DNA from: Planctomycetota bacterium
GTDB taxonomy: Bacteria > Planctomycetota > Planctomycetia > Planctomycetales > Planctomycetaceae
Length of the DNA stretch: 7,108 nucleotides
NCBI GenBank assembly: GCA_024278285.1
Contig: JAJRTM010000093.1
Span: 1-7,108, forward strand
Reading direction: 5' to 3'
In this document: positions 1 through 5,757 of the stretch, piece after piece
Position numbering within the stretch: the stretch's first letter is position 1
Layout: each line of letters opens with the position of its first letter
The notes under the pieces: model-generated
The model's input: the letters and a program-made list of their open reading frames with translations, nothing else
Database searches by the model: none
What the model was told of the DNA's origin: nothing
Translations under genes and position numbers: made by a program

Positions 1-230
1 AAGCGGAGCATCGGATCAAGCCCAAAGGTCAGCATCGCCCAGAAAATAGTCAGCAAGATAAATCGCGGGACAAGATACCCCCACCGAACACGCGAAGATT
101 TTTTTTCCGTGGAAGATTTTACCGTTTCTTCGATGGGCGAAAGTGGGCGTCGTTCACTTGATGCAGGTATTTGTTTTGAGATTGGAAACTCTGAAAACGC
201 TTCCTCACTGCGCATCGTCCTGAATCTCAT
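1..230 (-). CDS. TIGR03545-like protein, N-terminal fragment
   Basis: This is the first 76 codons of a protein that runs off the left edge of the window. Residues 1-46 are polar and rich in Ser, Glu and Lys. They are followed by RVRWGYLVPR (47-56) and a hydrophobic segment to about residue 70 ending in FGLDPMLR. A basic Arg-Trp pair, a Pro-Arg, one membrane anchor and then a Leu-Asp-Pro is how I recall TIGR03545 proteins beginning. That family is uncharacterised and is usually paired with TIGR03546, which lies next upstream on the same strand (919-1428), and this context is the strongest support. An anchored protein with a large periplasmic part is inferred. The start is uncertain. The frame is open upstream with ATG codons at 287, 302 and 329, and another ATG lies inside at 215. 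None has a clear Shine-Dalgarno site, and the ATG at 215 has AGGA only 2 nt upstream. The 329 and 302 starts would translate a 15-bp tandem repeat as QLMPHQLMPH. Confidence 0.6.
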   Translation of the reverse strand, partial: MRFRTMRSEEAFSEFPISKQIPASSERRPLSPIEETVKSSTEKKSSRVRWGYLVPRFILLTIFWAMLTFGLDPMLR

Positions 231-280
231 ATTACGACGAAGGTGTTCTGCCTCGATCCCAGAGTCCTGCTTCAACGAAT

Positions 281-310
281 GTGGCATCAACTGATGTGGC
301 ATCAACTGAT
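281..310. repeat. 15-bp tandem duplication
   Basis: GTGGCATCAACTGAT occurs twice in perfect tandem, at 281-295 and 296-310. The unit is a multiple of three, so it keeps any reading frame that passes through it. It lies just upstream of, or within the 5' end of, the TIGR03545-like gene, depending on which start is used. Confidence 0.9.
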
Positions 311-416
311 TCGATAAACTGTTTCTCATAACGATTTACTTTATTGTTGCAGGCCAGGCTTTCCAGTCTGGTGCTATTAAGATCAGTTAAGGGAACCTCT
401 TTTAATCCAAAACGGG

Positions 417-474
417 GCACAGACATTCCTGCCTGTCGTGCTTGAGCCTCCCGTATTGACAGACAATAATGTCT
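417..474. repeat. Two small hairpins
   Basis: The first hairpin spans 417-441: GCAC-A-GACA, an 8-nt loop, then TGTC-GTGC, with one bulged base. The second spans 461-474: AGACA, loop ATAA, TGTCT. They sit side by side immediately before the 164-bp palindromic element and share the AGACA/TGTCT core, which suggests related units. No function is visible. Confidence 0.5.
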
Positions 475-489
475 ACCCTCCGTGCAAAT

Positions 490-653
490 ACCGGGTAGCT
501 CAGACAATCTGTTAAGGTTGTCTGAGTGCCGTCAGGCACCCGAGGATTTCAGCGAACGGCTTGATGATCAGAAAAAACGAGGCTTAAAAAACAATTCCTC
601 GGGTTGCTACGCAACTCAGACAACCCTGAACGGGATTGTCTGAGCTACCCGGT
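490..653. repeat. 164-bp palindromic element, copy A (complete)
   Basis: The two ends form an inverted repeat of about 60 bp beginning ACCGGGTAGCTCAGACAATC, around a core of about 45 bp. The first 20 bases of each arm are identical, and the rest differ at a minority of positions. Each arm contains two further small hairpins: CTCAGACAA...TTGTCTGAG, then a second one reading GTGCC-GTCA-GGCAC in the left arm and GTTGC-GTA-GCAAC in the inverted right arm. The second hairpin differs in sequence but keeps its pairing. A truncated relative lies at 5145-5262. There is no transposase, and I see no convincing target-site duplication, so this is either a MITE-like non-autonomous element or a structured intergenic repeat. 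Both copies are preceded by AAAT. Confidence 0.85.
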
Positions 654-723
654 CTGACTAAAAAACTAATTCTCGAAAATTCACGTTTATTCGCGGTTCG
701 GCATCTTCCAATCAAACAAACCG

Positions 724-756
724 GTTTGCGCAGTCGCCTTCGGCTTGCCGTTAAAC
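724..756. repeat. 33-bp hairpin repeat, copy 1
   Basis: GTTTGCGCAGTCGCCTTCGG continues to end in CGTTAAAC. Two further copies lie at 5634-5666 in the same orientation and at 5423-5452 inverted. The ends are complementary (GTTT...AAAC) and the middle contains GCC-TTC-GGC, so the unit can fold into an imperfect hairpin. The core from GCAGTCGCC to GTTAAAC is nearly identical in all three copies. Confidence 0.85.
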
Positions 757-815
757 GAACCGTTCCAATTAAAATTTTTCTTCTTTGTGTCTTCGTGCCT
801 TAGTGGTAATTATAA

Positions 816-884
816 TTTTTGGTTGCGGCTATGCCGCGCTGGGTTTAATCCGTGGCTAATACTTTTTGGTTCCGGCTACGCCGG
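816..884. repeat. Duplicated TTTTTGGTT + hairpin unit
   Basis: TTTTTGGTT at 816-824 is followed by GCGGC-TAT-GCCGC (825-837). The same nine bases at 863-871 are followed by CCGGC-TAC-GCCGG (872-884). The first and last bases of the hairpin are exchanged (G:C to C:G), so the stem stays perfect while its sequence changes. The units are 47 bp apart. Confidence 0.8.
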
Positions 885-905
885 GTTAGGCTTACCAGCC
901 TGACC
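884..905. terminator. Hairpin downstream of the TIGR03546 gene
   Basis: GGTTAGGCT, loop TACC, AGCCTGACC gives a nine-pair stem with one G-T wobble when read on the plus strand. It starts 13 bp past the stop codon of the minus-strand TIGR03546 gene. Read in that gene's direction it lacks a T-tract and has one C-A mismatch, so it is at best an RNA 3'-end hairpin and not a canonical intrinsic terminator. Confidence 0.35.
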
Positions 906-918
906 TCCATCTTGCCAT

Positions 919-1428
919 TCAAATGGCGGTGCGAATTCTTTCGATCCATTCTGCACCGAACAGCCACTTGGTCAGTCTCATTTTCTTAACACGGACAGAA
1001 AACGGTGGCTCGTATTTTTTCACCAAAGGCAACGTGATGCGGTACAGTGGGTAGCTGGCAATAACCCCAAGCAGCAAAGACCCCATCACAATCGTATTAT
1101 TGAATTGTGTCCACGGCACGAGCGGATGATCGTACAGCCATGTCCAGAACGGAACTAAGGAAGATTGCGTCAACACGATCTCACCAATTCGGTCTGTAAG
1201 TGGATCGAGTAGCGTCGCGATCCAGGAAAATAAAAACGTGCTGAAGAAGATGGCAGGCAAACTGATTCTCAAAGAAGAAATGCCCGTCAAAAGCATAAAC
1301 GCCAGCAGGTTTCCTTTGGGAACCAATCCGACGATCATTCCGAGTGCAATTCCCGCAGCGATTTGCTTGTGTGTTGATTCCGCAGCCAATGCGCGGACCA
1401 TCAGCCGTAGTGAGCGAACGAAGAACAT
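919..1428 (-). CDS. TIGR03546 family inner-membrane protein
   Basis: This is a 169-residue membrane protein of unknown function, of the size usual for TIGR03546 (related to DUF2062). Features visible in it are [20 protein letters not shown] (23-42), a second hydrophobic stretch (about 43-75) ending in LLDPL, and the characteristic [12 protein letters not shown] motif (108-119) leading into another membrane segment that ends near Pro134. A basic tail (KKYE... VRVKK) follows. The family normally occurs beside TIGR03545, whose start is seen further downstream on this strand, so the two products are presumed to work together at the cell envelope. I chose the ATG at 1428 because it is preceded by AGGGGGA at 5 nt and gives the family length. 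An in-frame start at 1566 would add 46 residues that do not look like this family. Confidence 0.85.
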   Translation of the reverse strand: MFFVRSLRLMVRALAAESTHKQIAAGIALGMIVGLVPKGNLLAFMLLTGISSLRISLPAIFFSTFLFSWIATLLDPLTDRIGEIVLTQSSLVPFWTWLYDHPLVPWTQFNNTIVMGSLLLGVIASYPLYRITLPLVKKYEPPFSVRVKKMRLTKWLFGAEWIERIRTAI

Positions 1429-1826
1429 CCCATCCCCCTGTAGTGCTGCAAGCAGCAATTGATGTGTAACGCTTTTTTGCAATTCGTAAGCGAAAAGCGA
1501 TGAAAAACGTTCAATGTTAATTCGAAAATCCGACAGTAATATCCCCAAAGTCAAGAGTATCGACAAAATCGATACAAAGTACCCCGCTTCACTTATCGGA
1601 CTCGCTTCCTACCTTTTCACCCCTTGGAAGAGGCTGGGACTCTCGAATTGTACGATTTACATTCCAATAACCGCTTCCCTATAACAGTGGGCAAGTTACG
1701 TCATCTTTTACGATATTATTCCTCTTCCAGTAATTGCCTGTCATCTTCTACCATACGCACAATTAAAAATTGGCCTGCGAGTAACGGACTCACCACCGCG
1801 TTTGAATATGGAAGTGAAAGTTTTAC
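1429..1826. other. Divergent intergenic region
   Basis: This gap of about 400 bp separates the minus-strand TIGR03546 gene from the plus-strand SGNH-like gene and must carry the promoters of both. It is AT-rich around 1700-1770 and contains a small palindrome, CAATTAAAAATTG, at about 1759-1771. I see no clear -35/-10 pair on either strand, no recognisable riboswitch and no repeat shared with the rest of the window. An 84-codon plus-strand frame starting with TTG at 1624 has no gene-like features. Confidence 0.5.
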
Positions 1827-3002
1827 GTGCGGAGATTGCGTGGAATTATTGTCGGAATGTTGTTGCTGGGAGGAGTGATCTTCTCGGCTGAGTATTACCT
1901 GCGCACCAATGAAGAGGCTTCTGCTAAACTGCTGAAAAAAGCAGATCGCGATGCCGGTTGGAAACCTTCGGAAACGATGTATCTGCTGTCACCTGCTTCT
2001 CGAACAGTTAAGCAGTTTTCAGATTCTGGCAAGCTGATCGATGTTCGCTACGATGAAAATGGTTTTAGGATTGGGCGAGCCGCCCCGACTCAAAAAAATC
2101 ACATTCTGTTTCTGGGTGATGAATGCACGCTGGCTACAAATGTGGAAGCTGAGCAGACATTTATTGCGGCCTGGCAAAAAAAGCAGGATCAACATTTACA
2201 GCAGTTTTCGCTTCGCTCGGGGAGATTCATCAACGCGGCTCAACCTGATGGATGCCCGTTGTTGTGGCTACTGCAAGATCCCAGCCGATTCGGTCGTACA
2301 TCGGTGCAATTTGTATTGTGTGTTCTTACTCCGCAAAGTTTTGAAAATGATTTTCGGGTTCGCCGAACAGTTACTTTTGACGAACAGGGCATTCCCATAA
2401 GTGGGAATCACCCTTATGTTCGTCCCGTAGAATCGAAACAACCGACACAATTTGATAGTCTGTTTCAATCTCAACTGGTTAAATTGGGGTTGCCGGTCTT
2501 GCGTGAACTATTTTTAGGTGGAGGCGTTCCTGCGGATCAAGCCCCCTTGCTGAAAAGTTTTGGGACAGATTTAATCAGCTCGACTGAGCAAGAATTTCTT
2601 GCCTTGTTGGCCTTGGAGCCATTAATCGAGTTAAGGAAATCGATTCGCTCTCGTGGCGGTAAAATGATTCTCGTTTACTTGTCGGATGTGAAGGAAATTG
2701 CAAAACTTCAGAGGGAGAAATCGACAAAGAAACTCCCTTTTATGCTGGCAACAGATTCCCGGCGGGCAGTGATTAGTGAAGAAACCTGGAACTACCACGA
2801 TGTCGTACGGAATTACGCCATCAAGCATCAAATAAGATTTTGCGATACGTCTGTTTTTTTTAATCAACAGCAATCGCCCGAAGAATATTTTTCGAAAGAT
2901 GGAATTCGCCTATCGTTAAAAGGGCACCAGAAAATAGCAGAACTGTTAATGGAGTATTTCTCCGCAAAAACAGCAGGTTCTCAACCAAAGACAAAAAAAT
3001 AG
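1827..3002 (+). CDS. SGNH/GDSL-hydrolase-like protein with degenerate active site
   Basis: This 391-residue protein starts with a basic N-terminus and one membrane or signal-anchor segment (residues 7-20), so it is probably displayed outside the cytoplasmic membrane. The layout matches SGNH-type lipase/esterase-like proteins of planctomycetes: YDENGFR (75-81), a strand leading into FLGDECT (95-101), then NVEAEQTF, and near the end FSKDGIRLSLKGH (355-367). In active members block I is GDS and the last block is DGxH. Here the nucleophile position is Glu99 and the His position is Arg361, so ordinary hydrolase chemistry is unlikely. A structural, binding or polysaccharide-related role is possible but unproven. 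The start is GTG; an in-frame TGA lies four codons upstream, and the only Shine-Dalgarno-like GGAAG is 12 nt away. The frame is intact over its whole length, so this is not an obvious pseudogene. Confidence 0.65.
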   Translation: MRRLRGIIVGMLLLGGVIFSAEYYLRTNEEASAKLLKKADRDAGWKPSETMYLLSPASRTVKQFSDSGKLIDVRYDENGFRIGRAAPTQKNHILFLGDECTLATNVEAEQTFIAAWQKKQDQHLQQFSLRSGRFINAAQPDGCPLLWLLQDPSRFGRTSVQFVLCVLTPQSFENDFRVRRTVTFDEQGIPISGNHPYVRPVESKQPTQFDSLFQSQLVKLGLPVLRELFLGGGVPADQAPLLKSFGTDLISSTEQEFLALLALEPLIELRKSIRSRGGKMILVYLSDVKEIAKLQREKSTKKLPFMLATDSRRAVISEETWNYHDVVRNYAIKHQIRFCDTSVFFNQQQSPEEYFSKDGIRLSLKGHQKIAELLMEYFSAKTAGSQPKTKK

Positions 3003-3010
3003 AAGGCGAG

Positions 3011-3030
3011 CCGGGGGAGTTATCCCCCGG
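3011..3030 (+). terminator. Strong GC hairpin followed by T-rich stretch
   Basis: CCGGGGGAGTTATCCCCCGG folds into an eight-pair stem with a GTTA loop, followed by GTAATTTTT (3031-3039). It lies 8 bp past the stop codon of the SGNH-like gene, as expected for an intrinsic terminator. The gap between the stem and the T-run makes it less than ideal. It is also the first of three stacked hairpins. Confidence 0.65.
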
Positions 3031-3038
3031 GTAATTTT

Positions 3039-3076
3039 TCGGTTCATCTAACCGACCCGAGGCTATTTAGCCTCGG
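3039..3076. repeat. Two further hairpins before gdh
   Basis: TCGGTT-CATCT-AACCGA (3039-3055) is followed after 1 bp by CCGAGGCT-ATTT-AGCCTCGG (3057-3076). Together with the terminator-like hairpin at 3011-3030 they make a 66-bp series of three back-to-back stems that fills most of the gap before the glutamate dehydrogenase gene. They lie in its presumed 5' region. Confidence 0.7.
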
Positions 3077-3103
3077 CTTGCCAAGTAGAAATGACAACCA
3101 CTC

Positions 3104-3108
3104 AGGAG
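3104..3108 (+). promoter_or_regulatory. Ribosome binding site of gdh
   Basis: AGGAG lies 5 nt before the ATG at 3114. It decides the start against an in-frame TTG at 3078, which lies just after the last hairpin and has no such site. Confidence 0.8.
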
Positions 3109-3113
3109 TAGTT

Positions 3114-4343
3114 ATGGGCGCACGCGAAGCCACGGATCGATATTTTCACGAAGCAGCCAGTTTAATGGGGCTGTCTTCGAATATGCAGAAGTTGCTGCTC
3201 ACCCCCGAACGGCAAGTGAAGGTGCAAGTGGCTCTTGAAATGGATAACGGCGAAATTTCAACCTTCATCGGCTTTCGCATTCAACACAATAACGCCCGCG
3301 GCCCTCTTAAAGGAGGCCTGCGTTATCACCCTGAAGTGGATGAAGACGAAGTACTTTCTCTGGCGACTTTAATGACCTGGAAAACAGCAGTGGTCAACAT
3401 TCCTTACGGGGGGGCCAAAGGTGGCATTCAGATTAACGTCAATGATTTAAGTCAAGCCGAGTTGGAACGAGTCACACGAAAATTCACCGATGAAATTCAC
3501 GACGTGATTGGACCCGACAAAGATATTCCTGCACCAGATATGGGGACCAATGCGCAAGTGATGGCCTGGATTATGAATCAATATGGGAAATATCACGGCT
3601 TCACACCTGCTTGCGTGACAGGGAAACCGGTTGAACTTCACGGTGCAGATGGACGTGAAGAAGCGACCGGACGAGGCGTTGGTTTACTTACCGTGGCCAT
3701 GCTCGAAAAACTAAAAGAGAAGATTATCGGGGCAGATATTGTCATTCAGGGGTTTGGAAACGTCGGCAGTTTTGCGGCTCAGTATCTGCATAATCAAGGG
3801 GCGACCATCATCGCTGTTTCCGATGCGTTTGGCGGTATCATCAATAAAAAAGGGATCAACATCCCTGCTCTGGCTGAATACGTCGCAGAAAACGGAACCG
3901 TCAAAGATTATCCAGAATCGGAACCGATAACCAACGAAGAATTACTTGTAACACCTTGCACCGTTCTGATTCCTGCTGCTATTGGTGGTGTATTCACCAA
4001 AGAGAACGCGAATCATATTCAGGCCAAATATATTGTTGAAGCAGCCAACAACCCGACCTACCCAGCCGCTGATGATATTTTCGCACAACGGGGTATTACC
4101 GTTTTGCCAGATGTCTTAGCCAACGCAGGTGGAGTAACGGTCAGTTATTTCGAATGGGTCCAAAACAGGCAATATTTCAGTTGGGATATCGAAAGAGTTC
4201 GCGACGAACTGGACAAAAAAATGCTTGACGCTTTCAAAAGAACCTGGGATGTTGCCACAACGAAAAAAGTAAATCTGCGATTGGCTTCTTACCTGCTCGG
4301 TATCGGAAGAGTTGGAAGGGCAACGGTCATGGGAGGAATATAA
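3114..4343 (+). CDS. gdhA: Glutamate dehydrogenase (Glu/Leu/Phe/Val dehydrogenase family)
   Basis: This cytoplasmic enzyme catalyses the reversible oxidative deamination of glutamate to 2-oxoglutarate and ammonia, joining carbon and nitrogen metabolism. At 409 residues it has the normal length of the short hexameric class. Substrate-domain residues are visible as [12 protein letters not shown] (64-75, with Lys66), TWKTAV (Lys90), the catalytic PYGGAKGGI (97-105, Lys102) and PAPDMGTN (139-146, Asp142). The dinucleotide fold is shown by [12 protein letters not shown] (211-222), with Asp237 at the end of the next strand (AVSDAFGG). Such an acidic residue often goes with NAD use, but this is not decisive. 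Further family signatures are [13 protein letters not shown] (308-320) and [18 protein letters not shown] (331-348). The usual EGANGPTTPEAD segment is altered (A-N-N-P-T-Y-P-A), so exact amino-acid specificity is open, although all core catalytic residues are kept. The gene follows the three-hairpin region, and a small cNMP-domain gene lies about 200 bp downstream. Confidence 0.93.
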   Translation: MGAREATDRYFHEAASLMGLSSNMQKLLLTPERQVKVQVALEMDNGEISTFIGFRIQHNNARGPLKGGLRYHPEVDEDEVLSLATLMTWKTAVVNIPYGGAKGGIQINVNDLSQAELERVTRKFTDEIHDVIGPDKDIPAPDMGTNAQVMAWIMNQYGKYHGFTPACVTGKPVELHGADGREEATGRGVGLLTVAMLEKLKEKIIGADIVIQGFGNVGSFAAQYLHNQGATIIAVSDAFGGIINKKGINIPALAEYVAENGTVKDYPESEPITNEELLVTPCTVLIPAAIGGVFTKENANHIQAKYIVEAANNPTYPAADDIFAQRGITVLPDVLANAGGVTVSYFEWVQNRQYFSWDIERVRDELDKKMLDAFKRTWDVATTKKVNLRLASYLLGIGRVGRATVMGGI

Positions 4344-4546
4344 ACGACTCAAACCAACATGGCGTCAAGAAAATAATTGGACTCCAATAAACATGGATAG
4401 AACATAATATTTGTTCAATCTATTTGAAGAAATGACTGGAACAACTTTTAAGGAAGGTGTAACGTATAATGAAAAATTGCACAGCCAGCGTCAACAATGA
4501 TAATAGCTATGTCACTTTGAGCCTTGATCAAACTTCAGGAGATAAA
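4344..4546 (+). promoter_or_regulatory. Upstream region of the cNMP-domain gene, with inverted repeat
   Basis: This AT-rich gap contains GAACA-TAATATT-TGTTC at 4400-4416, an inverted repeat with 5-bp arms that could be a dimer-binding site. CATAAT (4403-4408) within it resembles a -10 element, but the nearest -35-like sequence (TTGGAC, 4377-4382) is 20 bp away, which is too far to be convincing. A possible earlier start codon at 4469 is preceded by GGAAGG at 11 nt. Confidence 0.35.
4537..4541 (+). promoter_or_regulatory. Ribosome binding site of the cNMP-domain gene
   Basis: AGGAG lies 5 nt before the ATG at 4547, the same arrangement as at gdh. It favours the 147-residue product over the 173-residue one starting at 4469. 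Confidence 0.65.
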
Positions 4547-4990
4547 ATGATCGATATCCATCCTTTCAATATTCCTCTGCACGATTCTCCTTTACTTAAA
4601 GATTTGGACGAACAGGAACTACGCACCATGTTCGAGCATATGGAACATTTATGTTATGAAACTGAAAGTATGATTATCGAACAAGGGACCGAAAGCAAAG
4701 GGCTTTGGCTTTTGAGTGAAGGGTGCTGTGAAGTGATACGCACCAGTCTGGACGGATCGAAAAGTCAGGTTCTGGCTATGTTGGGGCCGGGGACGGTTTT
4801 CGGAGAGATGTCATTTTTCCAGCAAACAGATCATTCAGCCAGCATTAAAGCGGTCACGCAAACAACAGTTCATAAGCTATCGCAAAAAGCTTTTGACGAT
4901 TTGGGCAATAACAAATGTAACACGGCAACAAAACTGCTGACAAATCTTGTACGGGTTATGGCTGACCGGATGCAACTGATGGATAAATGA
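4547..4990 (+). CDS. Stand-alone cyclic-nucleotide-binding-domain protein
   Basis: This 147-residue protein consists essentially of one cNMP-binding beta-barrel: SPLLKDLDEQEL (14-25), MIIEQGTESKGLWLLSEG (42-59), LAMLGPGTVFGEMSFF (76-91) and a closing helix (ATKLLTNLVRVMADRMQLM, 127-145). No helix-turn-helix follows, so it is not a complete Crp/Fnr regulator. It may act as a sensor or partner-binding module. In the phosphate-binding cassette, FGE (85-87) is present, but the Arg normally nine residues after Glu is His96 (DHSASIKA), so cAMP or cGMP binding is doubtful. The start at 4547 is chosen for its AGGAG site. Starting at 4469 would add 26 residues with no domain features. It lies about 200 bp behind gdh on the same strand without an obvious terminator between, so co-transcription is possible. 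Confidence 0.75.
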   Translation: MIDIHPFNIPLHDSPLLKDLDEQELRTMFEHMEHLCYETESMIIEQGTESKGLWLLSEGCCEVIRTSLDGSKSQVLAMLGPGTVFGEMSFFQQTDHSASIKAVTQTTVHKLSQKAFDDLGNNKCNTATKLLTNLVRVMADRMQLMDK

Positions 4991-5144
4991 GTTTGTGAAC
5001 TGATGGGCGAAAACAAAGCAGACCCGGTCGATAAGCAGGACGAATGGCACGAATTCCGCACAAAACTTTATTCGGAATGGGACTTCTCCTGAGAAACGAA
5101 TTTTGCTCGCACAGGTCACTCTCGAAGGTGGCATTATTGTAAAT

Positions 5145-5262
5145 ACCGGGTAGCTCAGACAATCCCGTTCAGGGTTGTCTGAGTTGCGTAGCAACCCAAG
5201 GAATCATTTTCAGACATCGCTTATTCTGATTATCAAACCGAACACTGAAATCCTCGGGTTGG
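5145..5262. repeat. Palindromic element, copy B (right end missing)
   Basis: The left 50 bases, beginning ACCGGGTAGCTCAGACAATC, are almost identical to the inverted right arm of copy A (490-653). They include the CTCAGACAA/TTGTCTGAG hairpin and GTTGC-GTA-GCAAC. The core is diverged but alignable (for example CTGATTATCAAACCG against CTGATCATCAAGCCG). The sequence then reaches GAAATCCTCGGGTTG, the inner part of the other arm, and the match stops, so about 45 bp of the outer right arm is missing. Confidence 0.8.
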
Positions 5263-5422
5263 TTCAAGTAACATCAATAGAAGGAATCCTCTGAATTGAG
5301 TCAGCGCCACGTGAATGCCTCTTTTCCAGCAAACCTGGCACTGTCCAGCTAAGCATCAACAAAAACAATTACTGTCGTAGCTTGGCCTGTTTGCCTCATC
5401 AAATACATTATTCCGCGCAATC

Positions 5423-5452
5423 GTTTAACGGTAAGCCGAAGGCGACTGCGTA
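5423..5452. repeat. 33-bp hairpin repeat, copy 2 (inverted)
   Basis: GTTTAACGGTAAGCCGAAGG, continuing to GCGACTGCGTA, is the reverse complement of copies 1 and 3, with one substitution (GGTAAG for GGCAAG) and loss of the last bases. Confidence 0.8.
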
Positions 5453-5633
5453 GGTAAGCTGGACTGTGAAGGCTTGCTGTTCAACGAAATAATATCAATC
5501 GTCTCCGGTATATCATGTCGATGATGCCAGCTTCGATTTCCCCCTGCAATACCGTACATGGACAATCATGGCACATTTGATGTTTAATGGCAGTTAGACA
5601 GTAATATGGGATCTATTGAGCAATAGCAGACCT

Positions 5634-5666
5634 GTTTACGCAGTCGCCTTCGGCTTGCCGTTAAAC
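5634..5666. repeat. 33-bp hairpin repeat, copy 3
   Basis: GTTTACGCAGTCGCCTTCGG continues to CGTTAAAC and differs from copy 1 (724-756) at a single position (GTTTACG for GTTTGCG). Copies 2 and 3 form an inverted pair about 180 bp apart. Confidence 0.85.
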
Positions 5667-5693
5667 GAATCATCTATCATTGTGCGGAATCTA

Positions 5694-5721
5694 TTGGACG
5701 CAACTCTGCGAAATGTAAACT
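5694..5721 (+). promoter_or_regulatory. Candidate promoter before an orphan terminator
   Basis: TTGGAC (5694-5699) and TAAACT (5716-5721) are 16 bp apart and resemble sigma-70 -35 and -10 boxes, each with mismatches. A transcript starting near 5728 would be only about 60 nt long before the terminator at 5758-5791. The call is weak and rests on position as much as on sequence. Confidence 0.25.
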
Positions 5722-5757
5722 GAAGATGCGACAGTTATTGTTTCATCGATACTAAAT

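Larger units (their letters stand above)
231..918. other. Repeat-dense intergenic region
   Basis: These 690 bp lie between the TIGR03546 gene and the TIGR03545-like gene and contain no convincing gene. In order they hold a 15-bp tandem duplication (281-310), small hairpins (417-441 and 461-474), a 164-bp palindromic element (490-653), a stretch with the phrases TTTATTCGCGGTT (688-700) and TGTCTTCGTGCCTTAGTGGT (788-807), a 33-bp repeat (724-756), a duplicated short hairpin (816-837 and 863-884) and a last hairpin (884-905) just after the TIGR03546 stop codon. From memory, the two phrases resemble short intergenic repeats seen in planctomycetes and other phyla. Open frames here, including one of 91 codons on the minus strand at 232-507, begin inside a repeat and have no gene-like features. 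Confidence 0.7.
4991..5756. other. Long intergenic region without a convincing gene
   Basis: I see no gene here. 4991-5144 is unremarkable. 5145-5262 is a truncated copy of the palindromic element. 5263-5422 has no clear structure apart from CACTGTCCAGCTAAGC (about 5339), which is roughly inverted as GTAAGCTGGACTGTG (about 5454). 5423-5452 and 5634-5666 are copies of the 33-bp hairpin repeat in opposite orientations, enclosing about 180 bp of unassigned sequence. 5667-5756 holds a candidate promoter. Open frames on the minus strand at 4870-5194 run into the coding sequence of the cNMP gene or start inside the repeat, and are not gene-like. Confidence 0.6.

Noticed and set aside
232..507. 91-codon minus-strand open frame between the TIGR03546 and TIGR03545-like genes
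   Set aside because: Its TTG start lies in the palindromic repeat, and a similar frame (MSELPGI...) starts the same way in the second copy near 5162, so the frame is produced by the repeat. There is no Shine-Dalgarno site and no recognisable domain.
490..653. CRISPR array or insertion sequence
   Set aside because: The repeats are inverted and not regularly spaced direct repeats, there are no cas genes, and no transposase frame lies inside or nearby.
1429..1566. 46-residue N-terminal extension of the TIGR03546 protein from a start at 1566
   Set aside because: The ATG at 1428 has a good AGGGGGA site and yields the usual family length; the extension has no family features.
1624..1878. 84-codon plus-strand frame before the SGNH-like gene
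   Set aside because: It begins with TTG without a ribosome binding site, has an odd Ser- and Cys-rich composition, and overlaps the start of the SGNH-like gene in another frame.
3091..3111. Tiny ATG frame before gdh (possible leader peptide)
   Set aside because: It has only six codons before TAG, no ribosome binding site and no run of regulatory codons; its end overlaps the AGGAG of gdh by chance.
4400..4416. LexA-type SOS box
   Set aside because: The GAAC/GTTC arms are 9 bp apart instead of the 4 bp of a GAACnnnnGTTC box, and the neighbouring genes are not related to DNA repair.
5263..5633. tRNA, riboswitch or small gene in the long intergenic region
   Set aside because: I found no cloverleaf, no CCA end, no known aptamer core and no sizeable frame with a start site; a covariance-model search would be needed to exclude a structured RNA.
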